In this document: positions 55,552 through 64,000 of the stretch, in pieces
Numbering within the stretch: position 1 is the stretch's first letter
How the letters are laid out: each line of letters opens with the position of its first letter
Source of the DNA: Bacteroidota bacterium
GTDB taxonomy: Bacteria > Bacteroidota > Ignavibacteria > UBA10030
Direction of reading: 5' to 3'
Assembly (NCBI GenBank): GCA_025454835.1
Contig: JALONQ010000005.1
Span: 120,071 to 184,070, forward strand
Length of the DNA: 64,000 nucleotides
Translations under genes and position numbers: made by a program
Notes under the pieces: generated by a model
Database searches by the model: none
What the model saw: the letters and a program-made list of their open reading frames with translations, nothing else
Told to the model about the DNA's origin: nothing

Positions 55552-57366
55552 ATGACCAACGCGCCTCCGTTCACCACGATCATCGAGATGTATCACTCCG
55601 TCACGTCGCGCTTCTCGCGCGAACAACGGCCGTTCCTCATGCACAAGGTCGACGGCGCGTATCGTGGGACCACGTTCAGCGACTATCGCCGCCAGGTCGA
55701 GCGCTTCGCCGGCGGACTGGCGTCGCTCGGCATCGTGCGCGGCGACCGCATTGCCATTGTGTCGGAGAACCGGCCCGAGTGGGTCGTCGCCGATATGGCC
55801 ATCGTTGGCCTCGGGACGGTCAGCGTGCCCGTCTATCCGACCCTCACACCGAAGCAGCTGGAGTTCATCTTCAAAGACGCCGGGATCACAGCCGTCATCA
55901 TTTCCAACCCGTTCCAGCTCGGCAAGGTCTCGAAGATCCGCGAGGAGGTCCGCTCCCTCAAGCATGTCATCCTGATGACCGAGCCGGCGCACGACCAGCC
56001 GCACACTCTCGGCTGGTCGCACGTCAGCGACCTCGGCGACGCCTACGAACGACAACATCCAGGTTTCTTTCAGGAATCCGCCGGCCGCGTGAAACCGGAC
56101 GACGTCCTGACGGTCATTTACACCTCCGGCACGACCGGCAACCCGAAGGGAGTCATGCTCTCGCATCGCAACATGGTGAGCAACGTCGTCGCTTCTTCGA
56201 GCGTCATCCCCTTCGGTCCGTCGGATACCTTCCTCTCGTTCCTCCCGCTTTGCCATTCCTTCGAGCGGATGGCCGGCTACTACACCGCCATGTCGCTTGG
56301 GGCCACGATCGCCTATGCGGAGAGCATCGACACGGTGCGCGACAATCTCGTCGAGATACACCCGACGATCGTCACGACCGTCCCCCGGCTGTTCGAGCGC
56401 ATCCACAGCCGGCTCATGAAGCAGATCGATTCCGCCCCCGCCCCCAGGCAGAAGATCTTCCATTGGGCAGTGGCGGTCGGCAAGGAGTACGCACGGGCAC
56501 GAAGGCGCGAAAGACTGACGGCCGGCCTTCGGTTCAGGCACTCCCTGGCCGACAAGCTGGTCTATTCCAAATTGCGGGAACGGACCGGCGGACGCATCCG
56601 GTTCTTCGTTTCCGGCGGCGCGGCCCTCCCGCGTGAGCTGGGCGAATTCTTCGAGGCCGTCGGCATCAAGATCATCGAGGGCTACGGACTGACGGAGACC
56701 TCACCCGTCCTCACCGTGAACAGGCTGGACGACTATCGATTCGGCACGGTGGGCAAGACGATTCCGGGCGTGGAGATCAAGATCGCCGACGACGGTGAGA
56801 TACTGGCCAAGGGCCCCAATGTCATGCTGGGGTACTACAACAATCCCAGGGCCACAGCTGAGGTCATCGATAAGGATGGTTGGTTCCACACCGGCGACAT
56901 CGGCATGTTCGACGGTGAAGGACACCTCATGATCACGGACCGGAAGAAGCACCTGTTCGTGAGCTCCGGCGGAAAGAACATCGCCCCACAACCGATCGAG
57001 AACCTCTTCCTGCAGAGCAAGTATATCGATCAGTTCGTCCTCGTCGGCGATGGCAGGATGTTCTGCACCGCGCTCATCGTCCCCGACTTCGATAACGTGA
57101 AGGAGTTCACAACCTCCAACGGGATCCCCGAAACCTCCGAGGACGCGTTGATCGCCAACATCGACGTGCGCAAGCTGTTCCAAGGGGAGATCGACCGGCT
57201 TCAGAAGGACCTGCCCCACTATGAGCGAGTCCGGCGCTTCGAGCTGCTCGCGGCCCCCCTCACGGTCGAAGCGGGAGAGGTCACGCCGACGCTGAAGGTG
57301 AAAAGAAGAGCGGTGGAACAGCGATACAGCTACCTTATTGAAAAGATGTACGAAGGGACGAGCTGA
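55552..57366 (+). CDS. Long-chain acyl-CoA synthetase (AMP-dependent)
   Basis: YTSGTTGNPKGVMLSHRNM, GYGLTETSPVLT, GWFHTGDIG, ITDRKKHLFVSSGGKNIAPQPIEN. Confidence 0.94.
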   Translation: MTNAPPFTTIIEMYHSVTSRFSREQRPFLMHKVDGAYRGTTFSDYRRQVERFAGGLASLGIVRGDRIAIVSENRPEWVVADMAIVGLGTVSVPVYPTLTPKQLEFIFKDAGITAVIISNPFQLGKVSKIREEVRSLKHVILMTEPAHDQPHTLGWSHVSDLGDAYERQHPGFFQESAGRVKPDDVLTVIYTSGTTGNPKGVMLSHRNMVSNVVASSSVIPFGPSDTFLSFLPLCHSFERMAGYYTAMSLGATIAYAESIDTVRDNLVEIHPTIVTTVPRLFERIHSRLMKQIDSAPAPRQKIFHWAVAVGKEYARARRRERLTAGLRFRHSLADKLVYSKLRERTGGRIRFFVSGGAALPRELGEFFEAVGIKIIEGYGLTETSPVLTVNRLDDYRFGTVGKTIPGVEIKIADDGEILAKGPNVMLGYYNNPRATAEVIDKDGWFHTGDIGMFDGEGHLMITDRKKHLFVSSGGKNIAPQPIENLFLQSKYIDQFVLVGDGRMFCTALIVPDFDNVKEFTTSNGIPETSEDALIANIDVRKLFQGEIDRLQKDLPHYERVRRFELLAAPLTVEAGEVTPTLKVKRRAVEQRYSYLIEKMYEGTS

Positions 57367-57373
57367 CCAAGCT

Positions 57374-57421
57374 GAAGTCAGAGGTCAGAGGCCAGAAGTC
57401 AGGCATCGGAGGTCAGAGTCA
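57374..57421. repeat. Heptad array
   Basis: GAAGTCA GAGGTCA GAGGCCA GAAGTCA GGCATCG GAGGTCA GAGTCA. Confidence 0.8.
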
Positions 57422-57605
57422 GAGGAGGGCCATGATGTCGTAACGATGACGGGTTGGCTCTCATACCCGCCCGATGATGCAGCTTCGGGAAGCGCCTTTC
57501 AGGACACGAAACGCGATCTCGCAACTTCAGCAAACGGTGAGGGCGCAGACGGTCCGACAGACCTCCTGCGCCCTTCGTATTGAAGCCCCTTGGGCTTCGA
57601 GGATG

Positions 57606-57640
57606 TCTCGCATTTCGTGTCTCATGTTTCGAGCCTCAAC
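57606..57640. repeat. Heptad array (14-nt higher-order period)
   Basis: TCTCGCA TTTCGTG TCTCATG TTTCGAG CCTCAAC. Confidence 0.55.
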
Positions 57641-57643
57641 ACC

Positions 57644-58192
57644 TCACTCCGGCCTTACGACGGGCACCCACTTACGCCGCACGACCTTGTCCGGAACGAC
57701 CCAGGCGTCCGGATATCCCCCTTCCTGGAGCTGCGGAAGACGCTGATTGGCCTCCAGACGCGTCATGAAGTCTCCAATCCGCACTTTGTAGACCGGTGGG
57801 TCATAGACCACATAGACGGAATCAGACAAGAAGAGCCCTTGGGCCGCCATTCTCACCGCACCGGCGTCATCGATGCTGGCCGATGAGGCGATCTGGATCC
57901 GGAATCCAAGGATCGACTCTTGTTCAAGCACCAGACTGTCCCTCGGGATCTCCAGGGTCTGCCGTTCGCGCTCTTCCTCATGCACACGCCGGACCGAATC
58001 CACATCGGCATCGAACATCGATGGCCGGAGGGTCGACTCATAGTACGACAGGGGATGCTTCTTCGGTTCCTTCTTGACCTGGCGTTCAGCGGTCGGGGCG
58101 GCTTGGCGGGTCGCTTCTTCCCCACCACCGCACCCTGCCGCTGCGATGGCGGTCAGAAGAAGGATCAGGGTTTTTTGTAGGTGACCCAACAT
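57644..58192 (-). CDS. SPOR domain lipoprotein
   Basis: Lipobox AAAGC; GFRIQIASSASIDDAGAVRMAAQGLFLSDSVYVVYDPPVYKVRIGDFMTRLEANQRL. Confidence 0.75.
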   Translation of the reverse strand: MLGHLQKTLILLLTAIAAAGCGGGEEATRQAAPTAERQVKKEPKKHPLSYYESTLRPSMFDADVDSVRRVHEEERERQTLEIPRDSLVLEQESILGFRIQIASSASIDDAGAVRMAAQGLFLSDSVYVVYDPPVYKVRIGDFMTRLEANQRLPQLQEGGYPDAWVVPDKVVRRKWVPVVRPE

Positions 58193-58701
58193 TGGGCGTA
58201 TGCTGACGAATCAGAGGCGATCAGGCGGCGGCGGAAAGCGGCAGCTTCGGAGATCCTCGAGAATCTACCCACCGTCACGCGATACAATCGATCGACGGCA
58301 TGATAGTCATTGTAGGCTGGCTGGGTCGGGAACTGCTTCCTCACGACCTGCTGCAGACCGAGAGCGTTCGATGCGCGGCGAAAGGCTCCTACTTGCACGG
58401 TGTAGGCCGCGTTCGCGGGCTTCACGAGTGGGGCGGACTTTACGGCCGGACGGGTCTTGCGGGCTTTGGAAGCACGCACGGTATCCTGACTGCTACGCAC
58501 GCGCGGAACCGACTTCGTTCGCCGCGGTGCGACGACGGTGGTCTCAGGTCGGCTGGCCGATGGGGGTGGCTCGACGACCGATGGAGGCACCATTTCCGGC
58601 TGAGGATCGCCCGCACGATTGCTGGCACCAGTCTCGGCCGACGTGCATCCGGCCAGGACCGCCAGCACGACCGTCGTGACGATGAGAGCGCTTCGGTTCA
58701 T
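58165..58701 (-). CDS. SPOR domain lipoprotein
   Basis: Lipobox LAGC; YTVQVGAFRRASNALGLQQVVRKQFPTQPAYNDYHAVDRLYRVTVGRFSRISEAAAFRRRL. Confidence 0.8.
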   Translation of the reverse strand: MNRSALIVTTVVLAVLAGCTSAETGASNRAGDPQPEMVPPSVVEPPPSASRPETTVVAPRRTKSVPRVRSSQDTVRASKARKTRPAVKSAPLVKPANAAYTVQVGAFRRASNALGLQQVVRKQFPTQPAYNDYHAVDRLYRVTVGRFSRISEAAAFRRRLIASDSSAYAQCWVTYKKP

Positions 58702-58744
58702 GAAGAGAGGGGACCGTTCAGATCGAAACATGAAGAACGGCATC

Positions 58745-58772
58745 AATATACCAGAAATTGACAGACATCCAA
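58745..58772 (-). promoter_or_regulatory. Sigma70-like promoter TTGGAT-N16-TATATT for the SPOR genes
   Basis: Minus-strand reading of 58745-58772. Confidence 0.5.
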
Positions 58773-58938
58773 GATGAGCCCGCGTGAGTCGAGGCACACG
58801 GGTGCTTCACGTTTGACGGCACTCCCCGTCTTGCGAAGAGCCTCATGCCCTTCGGCTCGCCCCGCGATTCGGCATGCACCCCTGACGGTGCGTGAATGAG
58901 CAGCAGCGATCGAATCGCAAACGCGTCGGGGCATCGCC

Positions 58939-58967
58939 TTGACTTGGCCCGTCAAATTGCGTAAATT
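58939..58967 (+). promoter_or_regulatory. Sigma70-like promoter TTGACT-N17-TAAATT for hrcA
   Basis: TTGACT 58939-58944, TAAATT 58962-58967, GTG start at 58994. Confidence 0.65.
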
Positions 58968-58993
58968 TGAATGAATTTTAGGATTTCCCATTC

Positions 58994-60040
58994 GTGCAAA
59001 CCCCTGAACAAAGGCTGGAAGACCTGAACGACCGCGAAGCGAGCGTCCTCCGGCACGTGGTCTACAACTTCATCCAGACCGCGGTACCGGTCGGTTCTCG
59101 CTTCATTTCGAAGCATTTCGAATCGCACCTCAGCCCAGCGACGATACGCAACGTCATGTCTGACCTGGAGGAAGCCGGGTATCTCTCCCATCCGCACACA
59201 TCGGCGGGCAGGATACCGACCGATCTGGGGTACCGGTACTACGTCGACTACCTGATGGAAGTGGAGCAGCTGTCGAAGGGGGACCAGGAGACGATCAAGA
59301 GTCAGTTGGCGGCGGTCAACGATCCAACCGAGCTGTTGCGTGAGACATCGAAGCTCCTGGGCAAGATCACGCACCACCTCTCCATCGTCACGTCTCCCCA
59401 GTTGAATGCCGGTATCTTCGAGAGGATCGAGCTCGTCCCGGTCTCCAGCTCCAAGATCCTTGTCATCATCTCCATTCGCTCCGGCCTCGTGCGGACGATC
59501 ATGCTCGAGGTTGGAGCGGAAGTGCGGCGCGAGATGCTCGATCAGGTGGCCCGGCTCCTTAATGAGCGGCTGTCGGGCTTGACGTTGTTGCAGGTGCGGG
59601 AGAGCTTTGCCGAACGCGTGCGCGACCTGCAATCTGAAGGGACTGGGCTCGTCCGTCTCTTCATCGAGTCCGTCGACCAGCTTTTCACCGACGCTCGCGA
59701 CGGAGAGAAAGTGCACATCGGCGGCACGGCCAACATCATCGAACAACCCGAGTTCGTCGACCCGCGGAAATTCCGCAGCGTCATCGAACTCGTCGAAAAC
59801 GAAGAGATCATTGTCCATCTGCTGGAGCGCCACGACGACCCGACGAAGAACGTCGTCGTCACGATTGGCAGCGAGAATGCCGGCGATGCGCCCGACATCA
59901 GCCTCATGACGGCGACGTACGACGTCAACGGGGTGACCGGCCGTGTCGGCATCATCGGCCCCAAGCGGATGAACTATGCCAGGATGATCCCCGTGGTGGA
60001 CCATGTCGCACGGACCATCGCCCGAATCCTGGCTTCATAA
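58994..60040 (+). CDS. hrcA: Heat-inducible transcriptional repressor HrcA
   Basis: VGSRFISKHFESHLSPATIRNVMSDLEEAGYLSHPHTSAGRIPTDLGYRYYVD; C-terminal GPKRMNYARMIPVVDHVA. Confidence 0.95.
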   Translation: MQTPEQRLEDLNDREASVLRHVVYNFIQTAVPVGSRFISKHFESHLSPATIRNVMSDLEEAGYLSHPHTSAGRIPTDLGYRYYVDYLMEVEQLSKGDQETIKSQLAAVNDPTELLRETSKLLGKITHHLSIVTSPQLNAGIFERIELVPVSSSKILVIISIRSGLVRTIMLEVGAEVRREMLDQVARLLNERLSGLTLLQVRESFAERVRDLQSEGTGLVRLFIESVDQLFTDARDGEKVHIGGTANIIEQPEFVDPRKFRSVIELVENEEIIVHLLERHDDPTKNVVVTIGSENAGDAPDISLMTATYDVNGVTGRVGIIGPKRMNYARMIPVVDHVARTIARILAS

Positions 60041-60053
60041 CGTGTGGAAACGT

Positions 60054-60671
60054 ATGACGGAACCCAACGACAGCGTCCCTCCGGCGCCGGGCGAGATCCC
60101 CGCCTCTCCCCCGGCTGAGACCGCCGTTCCGCCCGCGGACACTTCGACCGCTCCGGCATCTGTCGGGCCATCGACGGAACAACAACTGACGCAGCTGAAG
60201 GACCTCCTGTTGCGTCGGGCCGCTGAATTCGAGAACTACAAGCGCCGCGTCGAGCAGGAATCCTTGACGACGATCCGCATGGCAAACGAGGGACTCATCC
60301 TGGCCATGCTCCCCATCATGGACGACCTCGAGCGGTCGCTGAAGGCCGGCAAGCCCCGACCCTCAGACGACGCGGACGACCGGGCCAAAGAGCCTCAGGA
60401 TCCGGCGGCATTCTACCGGGGTGTCGAACTGATCGCGCAGAAGCTGTTGAAGGTCCTCGAAAGTCAGGGCGTTCGCACTTTCGAATCGGTCGGTCAATCG
60501 TTCGACGTTCACCGTCACGACGCGCTCCTGCAGGTGCCCAGCACGACTGTGCCGACCCACACGATCCTCGAGGAAGTGGACCGCGGTTACACCATGCACG
60601 ACAAGGTGATCCGGCACGCCAAGGTGGTCGTGTCGTCCGCACCGCCGGAGTCCCCGGCGGAGGAGGCGTGA
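60054..60671 (+). CDS. grpE: Nucleotide exchange factor GrpE
   Basis: [56 protein letters not shown]. Confidence 0.93.
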   Translation: MTEPNDSVPPAPGEIPASPPAETAVPPADTSTAPASVGPSTEQQLTQLKDLLLRRAAEFENYKRRVEQESLTTIRMANEGLILAMLPIMDDLERSLKAGKPRPSDDADDRAKEPQDPAAFYRGVELIAQKLLKVLESQGVRTFESVGQSFDVHRHDALLQVPSTTVPTHTILEEVDRGYTMHDKVIRHAKVVVSSAPPESPAEEA

Positions 60672-60678
60672 AGACCGC

Positions 60679-61839
60679 ATGACGAAGCGCGACTACTACG
60701 AGGTCCTCGGCGTCTCCCGCTCGGCATCGGAAGATGAGATCAAGAAAGCCTACCGCCAATTGGCGCTGAAGTACCACCCCGACCGCAATCAGGGCAACAA
60801 AGAGGCCGAGGAGAAGTTCAAGGAGGCGGCCGAAGCGTACGAGGTGCTCAGCGACCCCGATAAGCGGCGCCGCTACGATCAGCTTGGACATGACGGATTG
60901 CGCGGCACGAACTACCGCGACTTCAATAACGTCAACGATGTCTTCTCCGCCTTCGGCGACATCTTCGGACAGGGATTCGGCGGGGGCATTTTCGAAGAGG
61001 TCTTTAGCGGCGGCCAGAGGCGACGGCGGACCGGCCACGGCCAGCCGGGGTCCGACCTGCGCATCCGCCTGCCGCTGACGCTCGAGGAGATCGCCAGCGG
61101 TGTCGAGAAGAAGCTGAAGATCAAGCGTCAGAGAACGTGCGAGACCTGCAAGGGGAGCGGCGCGAAGGGAAGTTCCGGCCGCTCGGCGTGTACGCAGTGC
61201 AACGGCACCGGCGAGTTGCGCCAGGTGTCACGATCGATGTTCGGCCAGTTCGTGAACATCTCCGCGTGTCCGACATGTGATGGCGAAGGCAAGGTCATCC
61301 GTGACCCGTGCGGCACCTGCCACGGCGAAGGGCGTGTCCAGGGAGAATCGACGATCAAGGTCACCGTTCCTGCAGGCGTCAGCAATGGCAACTACATCCC
61401 GCTCCAAGGGCAGGGGAATGCCGGTCGTCGCGGGGGTCCTCCGGGCGACCTCATCGTGATGATCGAGGAAGAGGAGCATCCGCAGTTCACGAGGAACGGC
61501 GACGACATCATCTATGATCTTATCATCTCCTTCCCCGTGGCGGCGCTCGGTGGCGAGGTGGAGGTGCCGACGCTCGGCGGGAAGGCGCGCCTCGGGATCG
61601 AGGCGGGAACGCCCGCTGGTCGTATGCTCCGAATGCGCGAACGGGGCATCCCCCATTTGAACAGCTACGGCCGCGGAGATCAGATCGTTCGCATCCAGGT
61701 ATGGGTGCCACGCAAGTTGACGGCAAAAGAGAAAGAATTGCTGAAGGAACTGGCCAAGTCGGAACACATCTCTCCGACTGAAGAGGAGACGCGCGGTGCC
61801 AGATCGTTCTTCGAAAAGGTGAAAGACGCGTTTTCGTAG
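60679..61839 (+). CDS. dnaJ: Molecular chaperone DnaJ
   Basis: J domain [32 protein letters not shown]; four CxxCxGxG zinc motifs. Confidence 0.97.
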   Translation: MTKRDYYEVLGVSRSASEDEIKKAYRQLALKYHPDRNQGNKEAEEKFKEAAEAYEVLSDPDKRRRYDQLGHDGLRGTNYRDFNNVNDVFSAFGDIFGQGFGGGIFEEVFSGGQRRRRTGHGQPGSDLRIRLPLTLEEIASGVEKKLKIKRQRTCETCKGSGAKGSSGRSACTQCNGTGELRQVSRSMFGQFVNISACPTCDGEGKVIRDPCGTCHGEGRVQGESTIKVTVPAGVSNGNYIPLQGQGNAGRRGGPPGDLIVMIEEEEHPQFTRNGDDIIYDLIISFPVAALGGEVEVPTLGGKARLGIEAGTPAGRMLRMRERGIPHLNSYGRGDQIVRIQVWVPRKLTAKEKELLKELAKSEHISPTEEETRGARSFFEKVKDAFS

Positions 61840-61851
61840 AAGAACGGAGTC

Positions 61852-61886
61852 ATTTCGGATTTCGAATTGTCGATTTCGGATTATCT
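61852..61886. repeat. Heptad array
   Basis: ATTTCGG ATTTCGA ATTGTCG ATTTCGG ATTATCT. Confidence 0.75.
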
Positions 61887-61949
61887 GTGAAGGACGCCTT
61901 TTTGTAGCGGTACCGTGTCAGTTCGAATATCGTATTTGCGGAGGATGCC

Positions 61950-62357
61950 ATGCTGAGGGGGCTGGCAGACCGGCTCGCGCTCACTTCCATCGAGCGGCGG
62001 GCCATCACGATCTTGGTGGGGACCTTCATCGTCGGTCTCGGCGTACGGCTCTGGCAGGTGACGTTTGCATACCCTCCGAAATTTGATTACTCTGCCTCGG
62101 ATAGTGCTTTTACGGCGCTCAGTGCCGAGGTCCCGGCGCCTTATGCGGCTCCGGAAACGACGGCGGCGGTCAACCTGAACACCGCCTCGAAGGAACGGCT
62201 CATGTCCCTTCCCGGTATCGGCCCCGCCACCGCCGAGCGGATCATGCTCGAGCGCGACGACGGCGGCCCGTTCCGGACCGTGGACGACCTTCGCCGGGTC
62301 CGGGGCATCGGTACCAAACGCATCGAACAACTTCGTCCCCTCGTTACCGTCGACTGA
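61950..62357 (+). CDS. ComEA-like helix-hairpin-helix protein with N-terminal TM
   Basis: AVNLNTASKERLMSLPGIGPATAERIMLERDDGGPFRTVDDLRRVRGIGTKRIEQLRPLV. Confidence 0.88.
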   Translation: MLRGLADRLALTSIERRAITILVGTFIVGLGVRLWQVTFAYPPKFDYSASDSAFTALSAEVPAPYAAPETTAAVNLNTASKERLMSLPGIGPATAERIMLERDDGGPFRTVDDLRRVRGIGTKRIEQLRPLVTVD

Positions 62358-62362
62358 CCCGC

Positions 62363-63283
62363 ATGCTTCGCAAGCCGCGCATCCTCGGCGTCTCGTTCCT
62401 CCAAGGCCGTCTCCAGATGGCCGAAGTCGAACACGGTCGCACCGTCCAGCTCACGGCCCTCGTCGAAGGCGAGTCGACGACCGACCTGACGCACGCCGCA
62501 CACGAACTCACGCCCGATCATCCCCAACTTGACGTCTTCGTCAAAGAGTTGCGCGCGCTCCTGACCAGCCACAAGCTCTCCCCGGAAAAGATCTCCTTCG
62601 CGCTCCCGACGGCGCCGCTGTTCATCAACCTTATTCCCATCGATCCCACGCTTGCCGGCCCGGCGCTCAAGGCGCACCTCGCGTGGGAGATGCAGCAGTT
62701 CTATCCGGAGAACGACCCGAAGGACTTCATGCTCGGGTCGGACATCATTCCCGCCGCCGACGGGGGCGCGTCGCAGGCATTCATGGTCGGTTTGCCGAGG
62801 GGACTCGTGGGGTTTGTCCAACGCGCGGCCCAAGAATTGAAGCTGAAGATGTCGATCGTCGACGTGGACCAGTTCAGCGTCGAGAAGACGGTCCTCCTCA
62901 ACTATCCGGAGATCCTTGAACACGCGATCGTGCTGTTCGGACTTCGTTCGGGGGCGGTCGACGCCAGCCTCATCCATGAAGGCCGGATGACCGATTACCG
63001 TCTATACACGATGGAACCCGACACCGACCCCACGTGGGCGATCACGGCCTATTTGCACTATCTGCAGGACCGCAGCATTCCGGAGCCGGCGGCGCTGATC
63101 CTGCACGGTTCAGACATCCCGAAGGAATTCGTCGCCGCCTTGCGCGAAGAGACCGGCATCAAGCAGACCGTCGCCCTCAACGCCGTCCGCAAACTCCCGG
63201 TCGCCAAAAGCGTGCACGCACCGTTCGTCAAGGCCAGCTACCGCTTCGGCGCCGCCATCGGGCTGGCGCTCCGCACACAATGA
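62363..63283 (+). CDS. PilM-like (actin-fold) protein
   Basis: ILGVSFLQGRLQMAEV..., FINLIPIDPTLAGPALKAHLAWEMQQFYPENDPKDFMLG; remote resemblance only. Confidence 0.5.
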   Translation: MLRKPRILGVSFLQGRLQMAEVEHGRTVQLTALVEGESTTDLTHAAHELTPDHPQLDVFVKELRALLTSHKLSPEKISFALPTAPLFINLIPIDPTLAGPALKAHLAWEMQQFYPENDPKDFMLGSDIIPAADGGASQAFMVGLPRGLVGFVQRAAQELKLKMSIVDVDQFSVEKTVLLNYPEILEHAIVLFGLRSGAVDASLIHEGRMTDYRLYTMEPDTDPTWAITAYLHYLQDRSIPEPAALILHGSDIPKEFVAALREETGIKQTVALNAVRKLPVAKSVHAPFVKASYRFGAAIGLALRTQ

Positions 63284-63828
63284 GGGTCATCGCCGGCACG
63301 TACGGCGGCCGCACGCTCCGGACCGTCAAGGACCTCTCGGTCCGGCCGACGACCGACCGCGCCAAACAGGTGATCTTCGACCTCCTCTCGACCCGCGTCG
63401 ACCTGACGGACGCTCGCATCCTCGACCTGTTTGCGGGAAGCGGCAGTCTCGGCCTGGAAGCCCTCAGTCGCGGAGCCGCTTCGGTCACGTTCGTGGAGCA
63501 GGCGGTCGCCTCGCTCGATGTGTTGTGGATGAATATCCGCGCGCTAAAAGTGGAACGGCAGAGTGAAGTGATCCGGAGCGATGTCTTCAGGTTTCTGAAG
63601 GGGAATGCGCGCGCCTATGACGTGGTCTTCTGCGACCCGCCGTACAAGCTCGAGACGATCACGACGCTTCCGCAGGTGGTCGGTGCCTCGGCGGCTCTCA
63701 AGCGGGACGGTTGGTTTGTGATGGAACATAGCACGTTCACCCCCTTCGATCCGGACCCATCGATGTTCGCCGTGGTCCGTAAGGAACTGGGTCAGACCGT
63801 CGTCCTCATCCTGCAGAAGAGGACTTGA
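63280..63828 (+). CDS. rsmD: 16S rRNA (guanine(966)-N(2))-methyltransferase
   Basis: MRVIAGTYGGRTLRT...RPTTDRAKQVIFDLLS, ILDLFAGSGSLGLEALSRGA, VVFCDPPY; 4-bp overlap with upstream. Confidence 0.93.
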   Translation: MRVIAGTYGGRTLRTVKDLSVRPTTDRAKQVIFDLLSTRVDLTDARILDLFAGSGSLGLEALSRGAASVTFVEQAVASLDVLWMNIRALKVERQSEVIRSDVFRFLKGNARAYDVVFCDPPYKLETITTLPQVVGASAALKRDGWFVMEHSTFTPFDPDPSMFAVVRKELGQTVVLILQKRT

Positions 63829-64000
63829 GAGGATCTCCCGGTTCGGTTGCGATCGGTTTCTCCTGTGGTGGTGTGTCTGGCAATCCGGCCATCTGGACTT
63901 TTAGCAGGATGCTGAAAAATGGTCGATTACCAACTTCGAGTTGAGTTGGGTGCGTTTGAACGAAGCTGCGGCACGCTGAGCGCGTCCCTCATCGTGCATG

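Noticed and set aside
57338-57583. 81-aa ORF following the acyl-CoA synthetase
   Set aside because: Translates a heptad array and hairpins; no ribosome-binding site or similarity evident.
58742-58993. CIRCE element before hrcA
   Set aside because: No TTAGCACTC/GAGTGCTAA inverted repeat visible.
63919-64000. Start of a further + strand ORF at the right edge (MVDYQLRVELGAFERSC...)
   Set aside because: Only ~27 codons visible with no identifiable motif; cannot be supported.

Overview
High-GC bacterial chromosomal window, densely coding, with about 50 genes supported mostly by recognisable protein motifs. A surface-polysaccharide cluster lies on the minus strand at the left end, with genes chained by 4-bp overlaps. 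It is followed by purM, a ParA-M23 pair, valS, dinB, and an operon of two Ser/Thr kinases. Further right are a GAF-SpoIIE phosphatase, a CBS protein, a tandem amidohydrolase pair, an orphan DNA methyltransferase, nadC-nadA-nadB, carA, a class II ribonucleotide reductase, an acyl-CoA synthetase, two SPOR lipoproteins, hrcA-grpE-dnaJ, and comEA-pilM-like-rsmD. I saw no tRNA/rRNA gene, CRISPR array, prophage or transposase. Most of the unexplained signal is intergenic: (i) a family of about 120-bp long-armed palindromic elements in 4 copies; (ii) at least eight short arrays of degenerate 7-nt repeats, each locus with its own unit, often abutting a stop codon; (iii) a 9-nt-unit inverted element; (iv) three exact copies of TGGCGA-N17-TAGATT upstream of start codons; (v) a structured leader behind a near-consensus promoter of the class II RNR gene. 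At the protein level, the most interesting items are an amidohydrolase pair in which one partner has lost its metal ligands and a ~600-aa uncharacterised cysteine-rich protein. All calls are by eye. No database search or folding program was run. Taxonomy (Bacteroidota/Chlorobi/Ignavibacteria-like) is only a weak impression.
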